A program made the translations under genes and the position numbers. Below, in pieces: positions 20,901 through 32,510 of a DNA stretch of 64,000 nucleotides. Every line of letters begins with the position of its first letter. The stretch's first letter is position 1. Source of the stretch: Symmetrospora coprosmae. Its lineage: Eukaryota > Basidiomycota > Cystobasidiomycetes > Symmetrosporaceae. Below the pieces are notes generated by a model that was not told the DNA's origin, searched no databases, and saw only the letters and a program-made list of their open reading frames with translations. Where the stretch lies: assembly GCA_008802785.1 (NCBI GenBank), contig VUYT01000004.1, forward strand, positions 310,001 through 374,000. Reading direction: 5' to 3'.

Positions 20901-22810
20901 CCTGAACTGACCCTGCAGTGCGACCTTGCGGTGCAGCTCGACCGACACGGGCGTGCCAGCCGCATCGTAGACGACACCGAGGCCAAAGTTCTCGACGACC
21001 TCTGCACAATGCGCAACATTGTTGCAGCCAAGCATCTTTGCTAGCTTCGGCAGCGGGTATTGCGGATTCCGCTCGATGTAGGCCTTCTTGAGCGCAACGA
21101 GGGCGCCGCGCCGGACGTCGGTGAAGTGCGACTCAGCCAGGCAGGCAAGGAGGTATGACGTGTCGTCTTTGGCGACTGCCTTGAAGAAGCGCGAAAAGGC
21201 GTTCAGGCTGGCCTCGGAGTTGGCCGGGCGACGCCCACGTTCGCCGCGCGACTCGTTGTTCCTCAGTACCAGAGACTGCAAGCGAAGAGCAGACTGTATG
21301 TACCGCGAGTTGAAGATATGTGTCGACAAGAGCTCCGTCTGCCGTATGGTGTCCGAGTCCCGTAGATGAGTAATCAGGTAGTACGCTCGGAACTCGGCCT
21401 CGTCAGGGCACTCGAAGCCTTCATGCCGAGCATCATCGTAGAATTCGTTCAGAGACTGAAGGACTGCGGGGGAGAGACGTGTCATATTCGCCATCAGCCC
21501 CTGCTGGCTTCTGTGTTAGCGCAGGTCTCTGCGCCTCACCCTTCCGGAGCTGCTCGAGCTCTTGGCTTTCGCTAAAGTCCTTCCACTCGCGAAGGACATG
21601 AAGGCACAGGATGTGATACCTTGCTATCCGCTCATGGCACTCCACAGCGCTGATCCCTCTCTCGTTCTGCAGGGTGAAGTCTTGCCGGACAGCGCGTGTA
21701 CGGTCCCGCAAGAAGGGGTGCGAGTCGGCCATCTCTGGGTCCTGGGCAAGAATCTCGTGGAACAGGTAGTCCAAGGTTTTCTAAGGTACATTGACAAAGA
21801 CCCGATTCAGCGGAAAACTCGGTACCGCTGAGTAGCAAGTATGGGCTCACCTCCAGCATCTCAGGCGGCCGAACGTCGGAAGGGACAGGTTGCTCATTCC
21901 CGGCTGCAGGCCTGTGGAAGGCCTTCACAGCTCGGTAGGGGCTGATGCGGTTGGATCCAGGTGCCTATCCCCGTGCGAGCAGTCAGCCATGTTAGCACGC
22001 CGACCTTTCCTGGTGCTCTGAAGGATCGCCTACCCACCATTTCCCATTTATCGACATTCTTCTGAAACTCGCGCTCCTCCCGCTCAAACTCTGGGCACAT
22101 CTCCTCACATGTACCTTGGAAGGCGATGGCTTCGTCGAGCCGTCTCGGTTTCAGCGGATCCGGGATGAGGCCCGCCGCGATGGCCTGACGTCGTTCCTGT
22201 TCGCGAAGCGGCTTGAGCTGGCAGGGCGAACGAGGCAGCCGGGGCGGCCGATTGCTCAGATCAATGGTACACAAAGAACCTGGTTCATGACGGTCGAGCG
22301 CACCTCGAGGTACCGATTCTCCGAGGCCGTCGTCTCGAAGCGGGATCTCCTCGCCGCCTCGGCTCCAGAGTCGTACAGCTCGTCTTTTGCATTGTGCACA
22401 ATAGCTTGCCTGCTCTTCTTGACGGGGCTTGCGCGCGCAGTAGTAGAAGCGGCTGCTGCAACGGACGGGGGCGCAACATCGTCCCCGCTCTCGTCGTTGC
22501 TGTCGCTGAGCGGCTGGAGGAGGGGCTCCTTCGTGCTTGATGCATCGCCAGCCTTGCCAAAGACTGCAGACCGGTTGGCAGAACCGCGTCGCATGCCCAT
22601 CCCTCGTGGAGCTGCACGACCCGCGACCGCTATGCTTCCACCGCGTTGCCCTCTGCTGCCGCCCATGGTGGTCCCTCTGGCAGCTCCACCTCCAGCTCCG
22701 CCTCGACCTCTGACGGCATCCGGCGCGCCCCTGCCGCCTCTCAGGAGCCCTCGCCCACGACCCCGCAGCGAAGGCAGAGCAGCAGAGGCTCCGTCGCCGC
22801 TGTTGCTCAT
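17997..22810 (-). CDS. SAC3: SAC3/GANP-family nuclear mRNA-export factor (TREX-2 scaffold)
   Basis: Sac3 scaffolds the TREX-2 complex at nuclear pores. The start at 22810 gives an Arg/Gly-rich N-terminus of about 100 residues, unlike the FG-type N-terminus of yeast Sac3. The conserved core follows: EAIAFQGTCEEMCPEFEREERE, MDYLFHEILAQDPEMAD, ISAVECHERIARYHILCLHVL, LNEFYDDARHEGFECPDEAEFRAYYLI, NAFSRFFKAVAKDDTSYLLACL and RRGALVALKKAYI. Next is a Ser/Pro/Gln-rich linker (20,700-20,150), a coiled region and a helical C-terminal part. At the end a clean splice gives SPKKLRDDPETAWVPHRISSL and a stop at 17997. At least nine introns. The C-terminal third is weakly conserved, so its joins are tentative. 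Confidence 0.85.
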
Positions 22811-23299
22811 ACCTCTCAGTGACCTCGTCGACGAAGCTGCCGCTCGGCAAGCTCAAGGGAGATGGTGGAAGCGGAAGCCACGCGCCAGTCTTGGAACAAC
22901 GTGACCCTGAGAAGCACCCAGCGGAGCTCTGCGCAATGCAGATGGCGATGCAAACGGGCTTTTCAGTGGGCCAGACTGCCTGCAACGCACAGCACTCCGC
23001 AAGGGCTCTTGTACAATCGTGCAGCGACTCCTCCGCCAGACTGCGGGCTGTCTCCCTTCTCAATGTGCTTCGCTTCAAGTGTCCATCTCCTCTGCACCAG
23101 AGGTCCGTCATCCAGCTTCCTCTGAAATCCCACATGGAAGGTGCAATGGTAGGTCCGCATCAGAGAAGCCAAAGAGAAGCGCTTGTGCGAATGCCACAAC
23201 GTCGTATGGATACACGCTGCGCCAACGCCAAGCTCGTGCAGAAAGGACAGGTAACAACGAAGACTGTCTGCGTCCTGGCTGGAAACCACCTCCCCTCAT
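22811..23299. other. Intergenic region between SAC3 and RPS18 genes
   Basis: About 490 bp lie upstream of SAC3 and downstream of the RPS18 stop codon, both on the minus strand. It should hold the RPS18 3' UTR and the SAC3 promoter. No supported gene or named element. Confidence 0.4.
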
Positions 23300-24633
23300 T
23301 TACTTCTTCTTGGTGGGTGCCGCCGAGCGTCCACCGCGTCGGCCAGTGGTCTTTGTGTGCTGTCCACGGACCTTGACGCCCCACGCGTGTCGGATACCAC
23401 GGTGCGCACGGATGCGCTTCAGCCTCTCGAGGTCCTCGCGGAGCTTGCTCTCGAGCTGGTTGGAAAGGAGCTGTGACAAGTGACAGGAGGAACGGGCGTT
23501 AGCGTTTGCCTGTGTGAAGCGGGGATGAGCTGGCCCACGCACCTGGCCGTTCTTGCCGTCAATGATGTCCTTCTGCCTGTTCAGGAACCACGTCGGGATC
23601 TTGTACTGCGTAGGGTTCTGGAGGATGGTGACGATTCGCTCGAGCTCATCCGGGTTGAGCTCTCCGGCGCTGAACAGGCGGGAGGCAGGATTTCCTTCAG
23701 TCTGCAGCTCCTGACTCCCGCATGGCGAGGCGAGATGAGACGCACCGCTTGGCAAGGTCGACATCGGCCTTCTTGCACACGACGTTCGAGTATCGGCGTC
23801 CGACACCCTTAATCTCGGTCAGAGCGTACATGATCTTGCGCTTTCCATCGATGTTGGTGTTCAACAGACGGAGAATGTGCTGGAAAGGCTGGTGCTGCTG
23901 TGAACGCCAAAGGGAAAGGGGAAGGGCATTTGGCGTCAGCCATCAGGTTGCTTCCTCTCTGAGCTTCGTGTACAGCGTGGCAGCGCGAGCGAGACAGGCC
24001 GAGGTCCAATGGCCTGGCTGCAGCTGGGAGGCCCTCCCGATGCGCTTTGTGAAGCGACATCATCCCGCTGAAGGCACGCGGGTGCTCCCGCAATCTACAC
24101 GAGTCCCCCTCGGGCAGAATGCGCACAGCGGCAGCCTGCGAGATCCCTCTGCGGGTGGAGGAGCCTCCGTTGACGAGGACGAGCTGGCAGCGAACAGTCC
24201 GAGACCAGCAAGTGCCGAAGGACAGCAGCGGGTCCTTCTGAAGCCGGCTATGGCATCACTGTTGCGCATTGCAGGTGCCCTTGCTCCGCCCGCCCATGCA
24301 TAGGGTCGAGGGGTGCTCGCATTGTCGCCGTGGCCGCTGCTGCTGCTGGTGCGGGCCCCACTGCTGCTGCTGATAAGACGGCCCTGCAGGTCCGGGTCGG
24401 CGCAGGCCGTTCATCGCCCCGACAGCGCTTTCTGCTGTTGCAGGGATGCAATCATCTGCTCCTTCGCTCGCCGGCCAGCTGCTGCTGCTGCTCGCTGCTG
24501 TGCTTCGTATGGCCCCCTCTGCCGACGAGCGATCTCGGTCCCTCCAGGAGCCCGTACGGCCCTCCCCTCTCTGCTGCCGTCCTGCCTTTCTCTCGCGCGC
24601 ACGACTAACCTCTGGCACGACGAGGAGAGACAT
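23300..24633 (-). CDS. RPS18: 40S ribosomal protein S18 (uS13)
   Basis: Head protein of the small ribosomal subunit. Exon 1 (24633-24610) encodes only MSLLVVPE. After a 712-nt intron (24609-23898), exon 2 reads [19 protein letters not shown] and on through [22 protein letters not shown]. Then come [33 protein letters not shown], and [46 protein letters not shown], ending TKKK with the stop at 23300. Matching of the whole family consensus leaves little doubt. Two further introns, at about 23,744-23,675 and 23,540-23,475, are of ordinary size. Confidence 0.97.
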
Positions 24634-26072
24634 GCTGGGCCGGATGTGGTGGTGTCAGTCGGGTGTTGTCGTGCTGTACGCGGATCCGGTCTCAAGACGG
24701 AGCGGCCCTTCCCCTCCCTCAGTCTGCGCCCTTCCCTCGTCTGCAATTTTCGGAAGCCCTGCCGTCGAGAATGCGATCGGACGGTGGCGACAAAGCCGCG
24801 CCCCGACGAGACAGAACGAGGCAACGCGTCGGGCCCATCTGGGTTGCCTCTCCTCAAACCTCTTCGGAGGGTGCGGCAGATGTGAGCTGTTCCATTGACC
24901 ATCACTCTGCACAGTGGGATACGTTCACTGACCCTGCTCTCCTCGCGCGCCTCGCCAGGGGGATATCATGAGTTTCCCAAAACAAGTTGCTCGAAAAGCC
25001 CGTCTCCATCGCGGGGATTTGCCCAGGCTACACGAGCGTCAATCGCCATCGAGAGTACTGCAAATGACCATCTCAGCACCCTGTGTCGGCGGTGCGGCCC
25101 TGGTGCGCTGTCCCTTGTTTCCCGAGAGGGGCGAGGGCACCACCATGCAAATGCGGTCCCGCCGGCGGGTCGGAAGTTCATACATTTTACGATGCGTGTA
25201 TGCGTGTTTGTGCACAAGCAGCACGAGGACACGCGGAAGAGCAGGAGCTGGCCTAGAGGCTGCGGCTGCAGCTGCTCGCATCGCATCGCATCGCTGGATC
25301 GGCGGCTTGAAGCCATCATCTGGCACGCACGGCCTGCCTCTTACGTTGTACTCTAGAAGACGGGGTGCGCACATGCAATCGACTGTACTTGACCACCCGA
25401 CAGCGCGTCACTGCCCTCTGCCATGCTGTTGCTCCAGCCCCGAACGGCGCGACCGCTGATCTGAACACGCGCATGTCCACGCGCACGGTCCCTTTTCGAC
25501 TGACGTAAGGCGCGCGACCTCCCCGAGCCAGCTCTCTTCCTGGCCTTCTACTGCCCACTCAAGCAGGCAAGCATATCCTAATATGTGACTGTGCATTCGT
25601 ACGAATACTTCTGCTCGTTGCTCTGGCCTTGTGGCCAGGCCCGCCTGTGTTCATTGCCACTGTGAATTTTCGGGCGTGCTAGCCCGTCGAGCACCAGCGG
25701 GGCAAAAAAGGGGAAGGTGCGCACGCAGGGGCCCGCCCGTTCCGCTCTCTTCGAGCACGGCGTTATCTCGAGCTTCGCACAACTCGACCGAGCGAGCCGA
25801 CACCAACCCCTATACCCCGTCCGCGCAGCAGTGACTAGGAGACAGGACGCAGTGGCAGCCACACCGAGACGCCTTGAGCTGTTGGCGGGGTCTCTCAGCT
25901 GCTGCTCCCCCTACCTACGTGCTTGGTGCCTGTCCGAGATCCGTCCGCGGTTCTTCTCGAGGACGGAGGACGACGGGGAGAAAGGGGCGAGCGACTGCAG
26001 CAGCATCACCTTCCCTTGTCACGACAGGACAGGGCAGAGTGAGCTGGTGCACTCCTCCTCGTCGACACCACC
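24634..26072. other. Long divergent intergenic region between RPS18 and the GDS1/APSES-like regulator
   Basis: About 1.44 kb lie between two start codons, the longest gene-free stretch in the window. Open frames on both strands have no recognisable motifs and look random for GC-rich DNA. The last 200 bp before 26,073 are CT/CG-rich. I could not identify a tRNA, a small RNA or known promoter boxes. A long 5' leader of the regulator could occupy part of it. Confidence 0.45.
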
Positions 26073-29000
26073 ATGACTGTCACTCGTAGGAGCGGGCACC
26101 ACGCTGGAGTTGCGGGATCGCCCGCCGGTGGTGCAGCCGTCCCTGCTGCTGCCGCCTCCTTCGCCGCCGCCGCCGCCCCGTCATCATCAGCGTCTCAGCC
26201 GCCGCCGCAGCAGCAGGAGGCAACGGCCGTCCTGCCAACACCGCCGGCAGTCGTGATGACAGCACCAAAGAAGGGCACCAGCAGCAGCAACAGCAAACAG
26301 GCATCATCAGCACGTCGTCAGTCTGCTGCTCCCTCCTCTCTGGCCCTCGACGGCCCCGCCACGCTGGCTCACCCTTTAGCGCCAAACTCTCAACGAGGGG
26401 CGGCAGCAGGAGCATCGGCAGCAGCGACAGCAGCGAGTCAGAGCACATCCTCGAGCGGAGCAGTGACAATAGAGGACGCTGCAGTCGATGCGCTCATCGA
26501 GCAGCCATTCCCACGGAAGAGCCACGCGAAGGCGCTCCAGCCAAAGGACCAGCAGGATGAGCTCCTCATGTTCTGCGCAAGGGCGGTTGCCTGTTGTGGC
26601 AACCGCGCACTCACCCCAAAGGAGATTGCAGCGATTGGTGCGTGGTATCCTTCTAATCGTGCAGTGCTCTCCTTGACAGCATTCTGATCCTACCGTCCTT
26701 CCTGCCGTGCTGTCACGCCCGCAGCATCCCGGAAGTGGAACTGGGCCTGCTCCGGCACACAACCCTTTGCCGTCATCAGCTCGTGCATACGTGCTCACCT
26801 GCGACGCGCAGAAAAGGCAAAGCCACCGTACCCAGCCATGTTCCGGTCCTACGAGCTCACCTCTGTGCCTCCACCGGAGGACATACCCTGTCTCGGCATC
26901 GAGCCAGAAGCACGCCCCGTCGTCAAGCGAGGCACATTTTGGTTCCTCACCGAGGCAATGGGTTTTCAGTCTCCCTTTCAGCATCGCCTGGGAGAGGAGA
27001 TCCTGGGCTCGAATGTGGGAGGCAAAGACGGCTCAGACGGGAAAGGGCAGGCGACGCTCTCAGCGACCAGCAGTGGCGCTTCGCTTGGAAACGATAATAG
27101 CGTGACTGAGGGTACAGCGCCATCAGCCCTCACTGCCTCGCTTTTAGCGCAGGGTCAGACACCTACGACAAAGACTGCAAAGGAGGAGAAGCCGCTCACG
27201 CGCGCTCAAAAAGCACAGCTGGGCACCGGCATATCGGCACCACCCGTGGTCTTCCAGCACCAGCTTATCGCCCCAGCGCCAGCGCCAGGCACTATTCCTC
27301 TTGCCACTACCGCTCCTGCTGCAGGCCCGACGGCGCGGAAGGAGGGGTCGGCAGTAGACACGCTCGGTCGGGGCAAGCGGAAACGGACAGCCAGCCAGGC
27401 AGTCAACAAGCTCTCGACCGCGGGAGCAACACAAAACCACCTGCCGCCCGTGGCTGGTGGTCCTGTAGTCGGAGGGGCACGGCCCCCTCAAGCCGGCAGC
27501 TCAACGCCAACTTCAGCCGTGGTGTCGGCTACCGCTTCGACCGCGCCCCAAGCGAAAGACACGGGCGTACATCGCCGCGCCCTCTCGTCCAGCGCGTCTG
27601 ATACCAGCAAGCCCTCCTTCAGCGGGTTCCGCAAGCTCAAATTCCGCCTCTCTGCTCTGTCTGAGCTGCCATCGCCGAATGCCAGTCCGTTCGTCAAGAA
27701 GACGGCTTCTGCTCCACGAGTCACCGGGCCGTGTCCACCTGCTGCAAGCGCGCAGCCGCTCTCGAAGCGTCAACGGACGCAGTCTATGTCCCAGCTCTCA
27801 TCCAGCACGTCCTTCCCTTTCGACAACCTGCTTCACGGCCTGTCATCCTCGCTGCACTCCCGTCCTGAAGCTGGCCACCGCGCAAACACGCACGTCGTGC
27901 CAACGCCGCACGGAACCATCCACCCACTCGACATCCACAACTTACACATTTCGCCAGCCCCATCCTCGCTCTACCCGTCCGCAAGTCCCCACCACTTCGA
28001 CAGCCTCGCCTCCCGGTCAGCACCAGACAACAACATTTTCTCGCCCCCGCTTCAGACCACTTCACACGTATCGGGTCCCTTCTCACGCAGTCACTCGCCT
28101 TCCTCCTACTTTAATAAGATACGGTCGGCCCACACAGCAGAGTCAGATGCCCCTTCGCCAGCTTCGTACGCGGGCGAGGCAGAGAGCGTTACTCCATACG
28201 GCGGCGTCGACATGATGGATCTCTCGCGCGAGTACGACGGCTGGTCCGCAGGGCACCGCAGCTTGACAGATTCTGCTATCCTTGCCGCTCAGCGGGAGCT
28301 CACCGGCGCCGCGTCATCAAGTGCAGCCGAAGCACAGCACCTCAGCGACTACCATGAAGCCATGCTCAAGAGTGACCTCGACCTCGACTTTGACTTCTCG
28401 CTCAACAGCCTGCGCGAGTCGTCGGTCATCAAGGAGGATCTTGCGGCTAGTGCGCAGGATGCCCTGTCGATTGCAGTCGATGTCACCTCAGCCACGCCTG
28501 ACGAGGAGGAGGAAGAGAGCTTCCAGATGGATCTCGGTGAATCAGGTCATTTAGATTCAGAGCTCGATGGCGTGTTCGACGGTCTTTCGCCGGGCGGTGC
28601 AGAGGGGGTAGAGGACTCCGCCATGGCGGAGGTCAGCGCGGCTCACACGCAAATGACTGAAGAGGAGTTCGAGGACGACGGAGAAGAAGATATCGAGGGT
28701 CTAGACTCGGCGGTCCTGCCCGGCCTGGGCGCGCGGCGGTCAAAGTCACTCGCCGAGAGCATCGCGCGGCACCGAGCATTGAGCACCACCCTCTGCCCGG
28801 CAGCAGGCAAGACTCGGGCGGACTCTAGCAAGTCTGTTCGTCCGATTGCACGACGAATCAATAGCAAGTCAAACCTAGCTTTCCCCAAGCTCAGCGTCTC
28901 GGGCGATGGCCTGTCCACTCCGCGCCTCCGGCCAAGCACCATCTCCCGCACGAACTCCCGCCACGTGCTCACCACGCCGGTCCCTCTTGTCGAACTTCCT

Positions 29001-31053
29001 TCCATTCCGCTACTTTCAAGCAGCGATCTCGTCTACAAGCTGCACTCGGACGCTGATTCACACGACAAGGACAGAGCCCGCTTTTCCGAAGACGGCGACA
29101 GCCGGGTGGCCTTCACGCCTAATATTAAAGCTGAAGAGGAGGATGCCGAGAACGCTTTCAATGTGGATGTGGACGGTGACGAAGCTTCTTCGCTGCTCCC
29201 GCCAGCAGCACGCTCGGCCAGCACATCCCGCTCGTCCTCGGTCGAGTCCGCCACCGATCCATTCCGGCCAGAGGCGTATGTGCGAGCAGCAAGCATGGCG
29301 TCGAGCTCTGCGACAGCTGTTAACGAGGGCACGCTCGAGGCTGTAGCTGCACGGTCAATTCCACGCAGTAGGAGCCAGTCGAGCAGTCGGCGCACGTCTC
29401 TCTCGCCCCGCGACAGCTTCTCGCCCCAGGCGAGTGGCCCGCATGCCGATTGGGCCTTGACGCCGCCGAGCGAGGAAGAGGCCATGATGGAAGATGAAGA
29501 GAAGAACCTCGATCGTGCTACCCTGCTTGGGCCGGAGAGCGTGGACGTGGAGGAGTTTGACGATGTCTGGCCGTACAGCTTTGGGGAGTTCAGGCAGCGG
29601 CTCGACGAGCGCGTCAGTGACACAGACGTGGCTGAGTCGGCCCAGCAGGTCGAAAGTATCCCGACGGCGACCGCGGCAGACCAGCAGCTGTCCTGCTCCA
29701 CCTCCGGCGCAGGCATTTTCGAGCCAATTCTTGCTGCCGCACCTCTACCGCCCCAGGCCGAAGCTGCGCCTGTGTTCAGTCAACACATCACTGCATCCCT
29801 GACAGAGTCATCCGTGACCGGGGACGCCATGGCTGTCGATCAGCAGCCCGCTCGGCCACGCTCTCGGACAGTCACCGCGAATCTCCCGCCCGTGTTCATG
29901 CGAAGTAACGGCAAGACCCGCAATACAGGTGATGGACGGGCATCTAATACCCCTTCGCCCATTACAGCAGCCCTTCCTTCGCATCGTCCCATCTGGCCTG
30001 CCCCAGCCAACTCGACCAGTCTTCCCCAGCAGAAAGGAATGTCAGCGCGCCTGTCGGCAGCCGACTCAGGTAGTGCCGCAGCACCTGCGGCGACACAGAG
30101 CTTCCTCTTCCAGCCAGAGACGCCCTTTGACCCGCCTATCAACATCCTTCTCACGGAGAAGAAGGTGCTCTTCTACCAGACGTGCGTTGCCGGCTCCAGC
30201 TCGAGCCTCGCCACTTTCCCGATGCCGTTGCTCCCGCGTGGCCTCCTTCGCCGCGTCGACAACGATGCCGTTGAGGTCGACGCGCTCGTGGCTATCTGCG
30301 CGGCCGCCGACCCAGAGATGAAGGACACGTGCATGGAAAAGCTCCAGCAGGTCAAGGCGGACGGCAACACTTGGGTAGACATTGTGGCTGCTCGCGCAAT
30401 AGTTGCAGCCTGTGGAAGGGGCTCGCAGGTGAGTTACTTTGGTTCGAGCTTTACCGTTCCGCAGGACGAATAGACTGATATACGTCGATGTCCAGCTCGA
30501 CGACTTCCTCGCAGACGACATCCTTCTCGCCTGGAACGACAAGCTGCAGAAGCTGGGCGTCTGGCTGCGGTCCAAGAACGGGCTCAAGTTCCCCGTTGGA
30601 GCAGCACACAGTGCCACGGCATTTACTAGGTCATCATCTTCCGTTTGCCCGTCACCGCCGACACCGACAGCCGCTTCCGCCATGCTGCCAACCGACAAGC
30701 TCCCAGCTTCGGCATCGCGACCTCGTTCCGTCCAGCCATCCCTCTCACCCAGGGTCAGGTCGCGCAAGGTCTCGTCTTCGTTGGCCGCGGCGCCGACCGT
30801 CGCTGTCGACGCCGTGGTTATCCCTGCCGAGACGGCAGAAGACAGCAAGCTGGACGCAGCTCGCCCCTCTCACCCGTCTCTACCTGAAGCCCCGCTCAAA
30901 GTCGACACCAGGTCTGCCGTCCAGCCTGTGAAGGCGGCGCCCAAGACGCCCAGAGCGGGCACGGGCAAGGCTCCCTCTCCTGTCTCCACGAATACACCCG
31001 GACCGACGTCAGCATCCACGAGACGCTCCGCCCGAAACAAGAACGCCGCTTGA
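26073..31053 (+). CDS. Very long putative transcription regulator: GDS1-like winged helix plus C-terminal APSES/KilA-N-like segment
   Basis: Three exons (26073-26637, 26725-30428, 30496-31053) give about 1,608 residues. After an Ala/Ser/Pro-rich start, residues about 160-262 read DELLMFCARAVACCG, LTPKEIAAIASRKWNWACSGT, AVISSCIRAHLRRAEKAKPPYP and RGTFWFLTEAMGF. This resembles the winged-helix domain named after yeast Gds1; I judge that from memory of the family. The middle is low-complexity and Ser/acidic-rich, with a KRKR run near residue 400. Residues about 1,335-1,460 (LFYQTCVAG, LLPRGLLRRVDNDAVEVDALV, NTWVDIVAARAIVAACG, LDDFLADDILLAW) resemble the core of APSES/KilA-N DNA-binding domains, joined across a 67-nt intron. 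The protein ends RSARNKNAA. A nuclear regulator is inferred. Confidence 0.72.
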
Positions 31054-32183
31054 ACGGCCAACGCAAAAGCATTCTTCCGACATCACGCCTTCCTTCTCTG
31101 ATGCGATCCTCCTCGGCAGCCGGGACTCGCGGCGCCCCTCTCTCCGCCAGTCGGAGCCGGGCCCGTTGCGCTGTGGAGCCAGCAGCAAGGAGGCTAGCAA
31201 GCGACCGATGTCGTGTGCTTGTAGTCCTGCATTCCATTCTCGTCGTTTCTTCCTGCTTCCCAACTCACTCCTCGCCCTATTTTAGCATTAGTACCAACAG
31301 TCAGCAATATCAGTGTTTCTTTGGGATGTCGGAAGTCTCTCTCGCCGAGCTTCGTCCGCGCCCTTCCCTTCATTGCCCTCCTTTCTTCCGCACTCCTCCT
31401 TGCTCTTGCTTGTGACGCTTGCCGTCTTGACGCTTGAGCAGAGAATCTACATCTTATTCCCCGCACACCATCAAGCCTGGTCGAGGAAGCCCCTCCGTCG
31501 CAATCCGTCCCGCCAGCACCACGAGGAGGTGGGAACGCCAAGGATGAACGTGCGACGAGAGGCCTACACAGTCTGAGAGTGGGCACCATCATCAGCTCGA
31601 TACCCAGGTGCAAGGAGATTGCATCAATGGAGACGGACGATAGACGAAACGATAACGCGACGAGAGATACAGCATTCACACAGCCAACGAGACGATAGAC
31701 TCGCATGCAAGTAGACACGAAGTCACTCTACACAGACTCGTCCGAGGAGAAGGCTCGAGCGGGACCCAGGCTGCGCGGACCCGTCGAGTGGTTACGGTTG
31801 CGGGCGCGCCACCACCCTTGAGCCCCCTCCAGGTCAGGTCGACAGGGGAGATAGAGGGAGCTTGGAAAGGGCGATGTGCAGAAGAAGAAGGCATGCAGGG
31901 AAAAGGGTAGAGGAAATATGGAAGCGAGCGGGAGGAGCCTCAGACATCGGGGGAAAATAGAAAGATATAGGAAAGCTGCTCGCTTCAAGCGAGGGCTTCA
32001 ACAAACGCTCTGTATCATACACTTGCTGTCCGGCTGCTCGTATATTCAAGGCACAATGCATTGTCCTTCGAGAGAAGCTGCCTGCGGCCCGACGTCCCCG
32101 CTTGTGCCTGGAAGTTGCGCGCTCCTCGCCGCCGCCGCAGCGTCATCGCTTCTCCCTCTCCTTTCTACCCCAATGCAACGGCA
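31054..32183. other. Intergenic region between the long regulator and the PUF gene
   Basis: About 1.1 kb lie between two plus-strand genes. No frame has a recognised motif. The open frame of the downstream gene extends upstream to about 32,061, but without an ATG before 32,184, so I treat that part as 5' leader. Expected contents are the 3' UTR of the regulator and the promoter of the PUF gene; no named element was seen. Confidence 0.45.
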
Positions 32184-32479
32184 ATGGCGCCTCTTGACGG
32201 AGAAGAGGGGACGTCGAACATCACTACGAGGCAGGACAATGTCCTCGTCGACGGCAATGGCTACAGCGCTGCACTCGGAGCTGGATCTGGGTCTGGGTCT
32301 GGATCCGGATCCGGCACCACCACGCGGGCTCGAGCAGGTACACTGCCTTCGCGTTTCGTCCTGGGAGGAGGAGGGGCAGCAGCAGCAGCAGCGGGAGCGG
32401 GAAGCGGCTTGCAGGACGGGGCATTCGCAGACAGTCTGCTCTCGCCTGCAGGCAGCCTCAAAGGGCTGTCAGATGCTGG

Positions 32480-32510
<31 letters not shown>

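Noticed and set aside
22116-22904. Plus-strand open frame over the start of SAC3
   Set aside because: Antisense to the Arg/Gly-rich N-terminus of SAC3; no recognisable domain and no splice context.
23898-24609. Box C/D snoRNA in the RPS18 intron
   Set aside because: One GATGATG-like box on the minus strand near 24,055 has no suitable D box at a normal distance and no terminal stem.
32061-32183. In-frame upstream extension of the PUF gene
   Set aside because: No ATG in this part; the first ATG is at 32184.
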